Shown here: positions 30,643 through 34,572 of the stretch, piece after piece | How the letters are laid out: every line of letters starts with the position of its first letter | How positions within the stretch are numbered: position 1 is the stretch's first letter | Virus record (IMG/VR): IMGVR_UViG_3300025112_000077 | Location: 1-34,572 of that record | Source: a virus | Reading direction: 5' to 3' (one strand) | DNA: 34,572 nt | The notes under the pieces: model-generated | Told to the model about the DNA's origin: nothing | The model's input: only the letters and a program-made list of their open reading frames with translations | Databases searched by the model: none | Translations under genes and position numbers: made by a program

Positions 30643-30704
30643 CCCGCCGGTCCGGTGTTGCGGTTTCCTCACGGCCGCACGGGGGCCGGGCCGGCGGGGT
30701 TTTT
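30643..30704 (+). terminator. Rho-independent terminator after the recombination block
   Basis: The stem CCCGCCGGTCCGG (30643-30655) pairs with CCGGGCCGGCGGG (30686-30698) with one G-T wobble across a 30-nt loop, and is followed by GTTTTTG (30699-30705). It would stop transcripts from the 28567-30622 block or reduce expression of the replication block, leaving room for an internal promoter before 30719 that I could not find. Confidence 0.8.
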
Positions 30705-30718
30705 GTCACGGACGACTT

Positions 30719-31381
30719 ATGAACGAACAACACGAACAATTTGAAAACGACGTGTGTCGATGGTTGCGCGCGGCCGGTTGGGTCGTCCCGCCGTCGGTGA
30801 CGTATCACGACGTTTTCACGCCGCATATAGCGCGGGGATTCGGCGCACGGTTCGACGCGACATCGTTGTCGATCCGCGGGCAAGCCGACCGCGTGGCGTT
30901 CCTGGCCAAATCCGAACAGTCGGTACGGGTAGAAATCAAGACAGTCGGACCGCGCCACAAAAACCTAGCCGTTGAACTGGTCCCGTTCGTCGAACACCTG
31001 CAACGCGCGGCAATGGGCTGTGAATGCGTCTACGCGGTCCGGCACGTCGGGGACGGCAAAGAATACGGGATCCGTGTCCGCGGCGCTGTGGTGGCGCGTG
31101 CGGCGGCCGTAATGGTCCCGGCGCGGTGGTCGGACCGCGAGATGTCGCAATTGATAGAACACACGGGACCAGTATTGGAACCACACGCGCCGGACGGCGT
31201 GAAATTCGTCCGGGTTCCGGATCCACTCCGCGGGTCCGGGGATCCCTATTTGTTGTTTCCGGCCGATTGCCTGGACGACTTCGACGGCTGGCGGACTGCT
31301 TTTATGGACATTTCCCAAACTGCGAAGGGGCTAACAAATGCCACGAATTCGCACGATAAAACCGGACTTTTGGACCAGTGA
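30719..31381 (+). CDS. PD-(D/E)XK-like nuclease
   Basis: The 220-residue product contains RGQADRVAFLAKSEQSVRVEIKTVG (about residues 59-82), which places an Asp and a Glu-x-Lys pair as in PD-(D/E)XK nucleases. The surrounding order (helix, strand, EIK strand) also fits. It may act as a resolvase, exonuclease or VRR-like enzyme. It overlaps the initiator gene by 44 nt. The length beyond the core includes an ending with DCLDDFDGWRTAF. Assignment rests on the motif alone. Confidence 0.65.
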   Translation: MNEQHEQFENDVCRWLRAAGWVVPPSVTYHDVFTPHIARGFGARFDATSLSIRGQADRVAFLAKSEQSVRVEIKTVGPRHKNLAVELVPFVEHLQRAAMGCECVYAVRHVGDGKEYGIRVRGAVVARAAAVMVPARWSDREMSQLIEHTGPVLEPHAPDGVKFVRVPDPLRGSGDPYLLFPADCLDDFDGWRTAFMDISQTAKGLTNATNSHDKTGLLDQ

Positions 31382-32147
31382 ACAAATCGTCGAGTGTTCG
31401 ACGAATGCTCGACTGATGTTCGTCGGTCTGTGGAACTTCTGCGACGACGGTGGGACGCATCCCGCGTCCGCCGTACGTCTGAAAATGGAAGTGTTTCCAG
31501 GTGACAACTTCACCACGGAACAAATAGACGGGTGGATCGGAGAACTGGTTTCCGCCGGTTTACTCGTGGAATTCGAGGCCGACGGGCGTTCCTGGTGGAA
31601 CGTAACGGGCTGGAAACACCAGAAAATCGACCGTCCGTCGTACCGTTTCCCGCAACCGGAATTCGTCGAACGTTCGTCGAATGGTCGTCGAAGGGTCGTC
31701 GACGGCCACCCCCCGGAAACGGAAACGGAAACGGAAACGGAAACGGAAACGGACGTAAGGGGCGGAAAAAGAATTTCCGCCACCGAAACGCCGGCCGCGG
31801 AAAAGAAACCGAAGAAACGGGGACGACGTCCGGCCGTCACGGTTGGCGACGTCACGTTCCCGGATGAAATGGACACGCCGGACGTCCGGATCGACTTGGA
31901 ACGCTGGTTGACGCATCGCCGGCGGATTCACAAACCGTACAAGTCCGCCGAAGCTGTCGGCGCGTTGCTGTCGAAATGGAAATCCGCCGGTCCGGACGAA
32001 TTCCGGAAGGCCGTCGACCACTCAATCGCGAACGAATACCAAGGACTTTTCGGGGAAAAGAATAATGGGCGAACCGCAACAAATCGGGTCGGTGCTGGGC
32101 AACGCTACGAACCGGACGCCGTCGCAAGCGGACACGGGACGTTGTAG
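31338..32147 (+). CDS. Replication initiator (lambda O / DnaD-like)
   Basis: The 269-residue product starts MPRIRTIKPDFWTSEQI, then NARLMFVGLWNFCDDGG, RLKMEVFPGDN and ELVSAGLLVEFE, the N-terminal winged-helix domain of phage replisome organisers. After residue 120 comes a (Glu-Thr)n run encoded by GGAAAC repeats, and then a C-terminal domain (WLTHRRRIHKPYKSAEAVGA) like the part that binds the helicase loader. The start has AAGGGG upstream. The repeat in the middle is in the place of lambda's origin within gene O. Confidence 0.8.
   Translation: MPRIRTIKPDFWTSEQIVECSTNARLMFVGLWNFCDDGGTHPASAVRLKMEVFPGDNFTTEQIDGWIGELVSAGLLVEFEADGRSWWNVTGWKHQKIDRPSYRFPQPEFVERSSNGRRRVVDGHPPETETETETETETDVRGGKRISATETPAAEKKPKKRGRRPAVTVGDVTFPDEMDTPDVRIDLERWLTHRRRIHKPYKSAEAVGALLSKWKSAGPDEFRKAVDHSIANEYQGLFGEKNNGRTATNRVGAGQRYEPDAVASGHGTL
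31715..31750 (+). repeat. (GGAAAC)6 tandem hexanucleotide inside the initiator gene
   Basis: Six perfect copies of GGAAAC encode repeated Glu-Thr pairs. Each carries a GGA core. The position between the DNA-binding and loader-binding parts resembles the iteron site of lambda gene O. Repeat number could vary by slippage in steps of two residues. Confidence 0.7.
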
Positions 32148-32754
32148 AACTCGCGACGAAATTTGGGTCGACATCCTGCGCGGTGTCGGGCCGCGTTACG
32201 CGGATTGCCGAATTTCAACGTTCGACGTTGCCGACCAGGACGGCGAAATCAGGAAACGAAAAACCGACGTCCGCGAAGCCGTCACGGAATACGCGATCAA
32301 CCTGGACGACAACATTTCCGCCGGCCGCGGCGTGTTTCTGTTCGGTCCGCCGGGAACCGGAAAGGACCATTTGGCCGTCGGGTTGTTGTATCGCGTTGTA
32401 GCCAAAAACTACGCCGGCGCGTGGGTCGACGGTCCAACGCTGTTCGCTGAAATGCGGGACCGGATCGACAAGGGCGGGTCGGAACGGGCAATGGTGGCGG
32501 ACCTAGTGTCGCCGGCTGTCCTGGTCGTGTCCGACGTGGTCCCGCAAGTCGGCGCGTTGTCTCCCTACCAAGCGTCGATTTTGTTCCAGGTGGTCGACGG
32601 CCGCTATCGAAAACAACGTCCCACAATCGTGACGGCGAACGTGTCGGGCGGTAAAGAGGCGGAAGAACGATTGACCCCGGCAATCGTCGACCGATTGCGG
32701 GACGGCGCGTTGGCGTGTTTCTGTTCGTGGCCGAGTTACAGGGCGAAGCAATGA
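32065..32754 (+). CDS. DnaC-like helicase loader ATPase
   Basis: The 229-residue product has a Walker A GPPGTGKD (the last residue is Asp, where Thr or Ser is usual), a Walker B AVLVVSDV and a sensor-type TANVSG. Surrounding segments (RISTFDVAD, FLFGPPG) match DnaC/IstB-type loaders, which place the replicative helicase at the origin. It overlaps the initiator by 83 nt and has a GGGGAAAAG SD. No phage helicase is seen, so it should recruit the host one. Confidence 0.78.
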   Translation: MGEPQQIGSVLGNATNRTPSQADTGRCRTRDEIWVDILRGVGPRYADCRISTFDVADQDGEIRKRKTDVREAVTEYAINLDDNISAGRGVFLFGPPGTGKDHLAVGLLYRVVAKNYAGAWVDGPTLFAEMRDRIDKGGSERAMVADLVSPAVLVVSDVVPQVGALSPYQASILFQVVDGRYRKQRPTIVTANVSGGKEAEERLTPAIVDRLRDGALACFCSWPSYRAKQ

Positions 32755-33152
32755 CACGGTCGAAGAAATTGTGGCTGGAGTGGCAACAAAAGTCCGACGC
32801 GCGGCAACGTGCGGAAAGTCTCGAACACTGGACGAAACGTTTGGCCGAAATGACGGTCGACGACGTGCGGGAACTAACCGTGTTGCGGTATCTGGCGGAA
32901 TCCGCGGAACGGTATTTCGTGGCGTCCGACGTTGTCGACCACACGTCACAAGTCCAACAGGTAGCGCGAATGGAATTGCGTTCGTCGCTTGAACGCTGGC
33001 GCGTGGCCAGTGGAAAAACGACAAACCCCGACGAAATCAAAAGCTGGACAAAGGGTTGGTTACCGTTCGGAACCGGGACCGTGTGCGACAAGTGTGGCGC
33101 CGCGATTTCGCCGGCGTCGTTGACGTGTCGCGAATGCGGGGCGAAGCGATGA
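32751..33152 (+). CDS. Hypothetical protein with C-terminal zinc ribbon
   Basis: Not recognised. The 133-residue product is helical at first (MTRSKKLWLEWQQKSDARQR, then VDDVRELTVLRYLAESAERY) and ends with a zinc ribbon CDKCGAAISPASLTCRECG (two CxxC pairs). Overlap with the loader by ATGA and its location in the replication block suggest a DNA- or replisome-associated role, such as a primase-like helper. No catalytic motif is visible. Confidence 0.6.
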   Translation: MTRSKKLWLEWQQKSDARQRAESLEHWTKRLAEMTVDDVRELTVLRYLAESAERYFVASDVVDHTSQVQQVARMELRSSLERWRVASGKTTNPDEIKSWTKGWLPFGTGTVCDKCGAAISPASLTCRECGAKR

Positions 33153-33424
33153 ACAATCCGAAAGCGGACGAATTGGCCGACATCCTGGACGTGGAAGTTT
33201 TGGCCGCGGACGGATTGGACGACGCGCTAATCGGATACGTCGAACGCTGTGGCGAACCTATCCGGTTGGTTTACGACCGCGAACGTTGCATCGAAATTCT
33301 CGAATACGAATTCGGGGATTATGGGTCCGCGGTCGAGTGGTTCGAATTCAACACGGCGGGCGCGCACGTTGGCGAACTGACACCGTTCTGGTTCACAAGT
33401 CTGGCAACGGCGGGCGTCGAATGA
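33149..33424 (+). CDS. Conserved hypothetical phage protein
   Basis: The 91-residue product has GLDDALIGYVERCGEPIRLVY, IEILEYEFG, AVEWFEFNTAGAHVGELTPFW. This pattern belongs to a family of phage proteins of unknown function often found near replication genes. Acidic residues and conserved aromatic residues suggest an interaction domain. Starts in an ATGA overlap. Confidence 0.65.
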   Translation: MNNPKADELADILDVEVLAADGLDDALIGYVERCGEPIRLVYDRERCIEILEYEFGDYGSAVEWFEFNTAGAHVGELTPFWFTSLATAGVE

Positions 33425-33864
33425 AAATTCTTGGATTGGATCCCGGCAAGTCCGGCGGATTGGCGGTCGTCGGTGACGGATACGCGGACGCCGCGAAATT
33501 CGGCGACACGGAACGCGATATCTGGGACGCGATACGTATGGCGTCGACGTCGTGCGAATTCGCATACATCGAACGCGTCGGCGCGTTCCCTGGTCAAGGC
33601 GTGTCGTCCACTTTCAAATTCGGCCAGTCCTATGGGTTTCTTCGCGGCTGTCTGGTCGCGTGCGGGATCCCGTTCGAAGCGGTCACGCCGGCGAAGTGGC
33701 AGCGGTCGTTGTCGTGTTTGTCGAAAGGCGACAAAAACGTAACGAAAGCAAAAGCGCAGGAACTATTCCCGGATTTGAAAATCACACACGCAATCGCCGA
33801 CGCGCTGTTGATTGCGGAATTCGGCCGACGGCGGGTGTTGGGTGACAGGGTGCTAGGTGGTTGA
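33421..33864 (+). CDS. RuvC-like Holliday junction resolvase
   Basis: The 147-residue product has ILGLDPGKSGGLAVV (catalytic Asp7), FAYIERVGAFPG (Glu), TPAKWQRSL and an end with HAIADALLIAEF (Asp), the RNase H-like metal-binding set of RuvC-type phage resolvases. It cuts branched DNA to remove junctions before packaging. Starts in an ATGA overlap. It is a second resolving enzyme besides the PD-(D/E)XK-like protein. Confidence 0.82.
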   Translation: MKILGLDPGKSGGLAVVGDGYADAAKFGDTERDIWDAIRMASTSCEFAYIERVGAFPGQGVSSTFKFGQSYGFLRGCLVACGIPFEAVTPAKWQRSLSCLSKGDKNVTKAKAQELFPDLKITHAIADALLIAEFGRRRVLGDRVLGG

Positions 33865-33866
33865 CG

Positions 33867-34397
33867 ATGTCGGACATGGAACGGATGGCGCGTGTGGTTT
33901 TGAAACAAACAACCGGGCTAGATGTGCATTGGAAGGACTTCCCAAAGGTGGCGACTGACCGCATTTGGTCAACGTTCCAGGGGGACGAATGGGAAGCGTT
34001 GGCGGATGGTGACGAGACGGAACAAGAAATCCGCCAGTTGGTTAGGGGCGAATTGCGGAACCTCCACCCGGACGCGTTTACCGTTCACGAAAACGAATTG
34101 ATTTTGTTCGAGATAGAAAACACCAGTCTTTTGTCCGTTGAAAAGTTGCAACGATACGTGAACGCGTTTTGGTTACTGGACGCGCTGGAATGGTCGTTGG
34201 GGCTGGTCGTGACCTGTCGTTACGGAGTGAACACGACGCGGTTGCCGTTACTGACCATTACGGCGGGGCTGTTGTCTTTGGGTCCGACGGAACAAGCGGG
34301 CGGGGTTGGTGCGTCTAAACAAAACGAAATGGGCAACGTAGCACGCGGGCTGTTGCAGACTGTTGCAAAATCTGCAACAGAAAAAAAACGGGGGTAA
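33867..34397 (+). CDS. Hypothetical 176-residue protein
   Basis: Not recognised. The product has DRIWSTFQGDEWEALADGDE, then HENELILFEIENTSLLSVEKLQRY, NAFWLLDALEWSLGLVVTCRYG. The EIEN segment after a hydrophobic strand resembles the core of PD-(D/E)XK folds in which Lys has been lost, but the match is weak. The C-terminus (GGVGASKQNEMGNVARG) lies inside a 45-nt direct repeat whose second copy is at 34446. It starts at ATG 33867, 6 nt after AGGTGG. Confidence 0.55.
   Translation: MSDMERMARVVLKQTTGLDVHWKDFPKVATDRIWSTFQGDEWEALADGDETEQEIRQLVRGELRNLHPDAFTVHENELILFEIENTSLLSVEKLQRYVNAFWLLDALEWSLGLVVTCRYGVNTTRLPLLTITAGLLSLGPTEQAGGVGASKQNEMGNVARGLLQTVAKSATEKKRG
34300..34344 (+). repeat. 45-nt direct repeat, copy 1 (inside the 33867 gene)
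   Basis: The segment beginning GCGGGGTTGGTGCGTCTAAA and ending AACGTAGCAC recurs at 34446-34490 with one mismatch (position 34320). Copy 1 is coding, copy 2 is not, with a period of 146 nt. Confidence 0.8.
34350..34380. repeat. 10-bp inverted repeat near the end of the last gene
   Basis: CTGTTGCAGA (34350-34359) and TCTGCAACAG (34371-34380) are perfectly complementary across 11 nt (CTGTTGCAAAA). An A-run and CGGGGG follow. It may be a terminator for the rightward block, or a binding site. Confidence 0.55.
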
Positions 34398-34442
34398 TCC
34401 GTGCAAAATCGTGCAAAACCGTACACGGATTTCTGCACGGAT
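34397..34442. repeat. Inverted and direct short repeats (iteron-like)
   Basis: ATCCGTGCA (34397-34405) faces TGCACGGAT (34434-34442). Between them CGTGCAAAA occurs twice in tandem and a CCGTACACGG palindrome follows. Such a density of small repeats is unlike anything else in the window. Confidence 0.55.
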
Positions 34443-34445
34443 TGT

Positions 34446-34490
34446 GCGGGGTTGGTGCGTCTAAAAAAAACGAAATGGGCAACGTAGCAC
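34446..34490 (+). repeat. 45-nt direct repeat, copy 2 (non-coding)
   Basis: Second copy of the segment at 34300-34344, lying in a stretch with no gene. Confidence 0.8.
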
Positions 34491-34509
34491 AAAGCGAACC
34501 AGGATAAAT

Positions 34510-34572
34510 ATGGCCAAAGTTGGCCAAAGCCAAATGGACACAATTCCACACGAAGTCGACACGAAGTCGACG
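34510..34572 (+). CDS. Possible partial gene running off the right edge
   Basis: An ATG at 34510 with AGGATAA upstream opens a frame of 21 codons (MAKVGQSQMDTIPHEV...) to the window end. If the genome is circular it would continue into the first 190 nt of the window. It may be a small terminase subunit or nothing. Low confidence. Confidence 0.25.
   Translation, partial: MAKVGQSQMDTIPHEVDTKST
34548..34569. repeat. Tandem 11-nt repeat at the window end
   Basis: ACACGAAGTCG occurs twice in direct succession, followed by ACG, so the window ends in repeated sequence. It could be the edge of a longer array, or a contig end where an assembler stopped. Confidence 0.7.

Noticed and set aside
1370-33000. 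CAG versus CAA choice depending on the preceding base
   Set aside because: CAG seems preferred after C before G, but exceptions such as GTCCAACAACGG are easy to find. It needs counts before being claimed.

Overview
The window looks like nearly all of the genome of a temperate, siphovirus-type tailed phage or prophage of about 34.6 kb. It is GC-rich and very CpG-rich. Genes are packed tightly, with ATGA, TAATG and GTGA stop/start overlaps, and most starts follow an AAGGGG-type Shine-Dalgarno (SD). Several features point to a host in the Planctomycetota: a DUF1580-like small helix-turn-helix (HTH) protein, a pseudokinase/membrane/formylglycine-generating-enzyme-like fusion, and the general sequence style. 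The host call is inference, because no host DNA is present.

Layout. (1) 71-8249, rightward head and early tail genes: large terminase, zinc-binding small protein, gpW-like joiner, lambda-type portal, prohead protease fused to a scaffold with an internal scaffold start, major capsid, head-tail connectors and tail tube. (2) 8265-16408, tail: chaperone pair joined by a -1 frameshift, tape measure, distal tail protein, a 1126-residue fibre with cysteine repeats and a collagen-like region, and a glycosyltransferase-methyltransferase fusion. (3) 16410-22541, lysis, envelope and accessory genes: XhlA-like membrane protein, two exported trypsin-like proteases, a permuted NlpC/P60-like hydrolase, an SNase nuclease, a DUF1599-like protein, an HTH-metallophosphoesterase and small membrane proteins. 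(4) 22542-22818, a control region with a sigma70-like promoter containing a perfect palindrome. (5) 22819-24913, a cassette of small genes, four of which start inside the same 29-nt repeat. (6) 24910-27842, leftward genes: the pseudokinase-FGE-like protein with its own promoter, and a tyrosine integrase. (7) 27951-27992, the 3' part of a tRNA-Pro gene, the likely attP core. (8) 28110-28566, a leftward small gene and a divergent control region. (9) 28567-34397, rightward early genes: DUF1580-like, zinc-finger, CsrA, Sak4-like ATPase, SSB-like protein, a strong terminator, PD-(D/E)XK-like nuclease, replication initiator, DnaC-like loader, RuvC-like resolvase and unknowns. (10) 34398-34572, a repeat-rich non-coding end.

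How it fits together. The early block supplies single-strand annealing (Sak4 and SSB), replication initiation and helicase loading, and junction resolution. The late block is a lambda-like packaging and prohead module followed by a flexible-tail module. The integrase next to a tRNA-derived att core shows the temperate lifestyle. The least ordinary contents are the repeated start-associated 29-mer, the phage CsrA, the two secreted serine proteases, the GT-methyltransferase fusion beside a collagen-like fibre, and the pseudokinase-FGE-like gene in the lysogeny region. No CI-type repressor is recognisable. No stretch above 300 bases lacks a gene.
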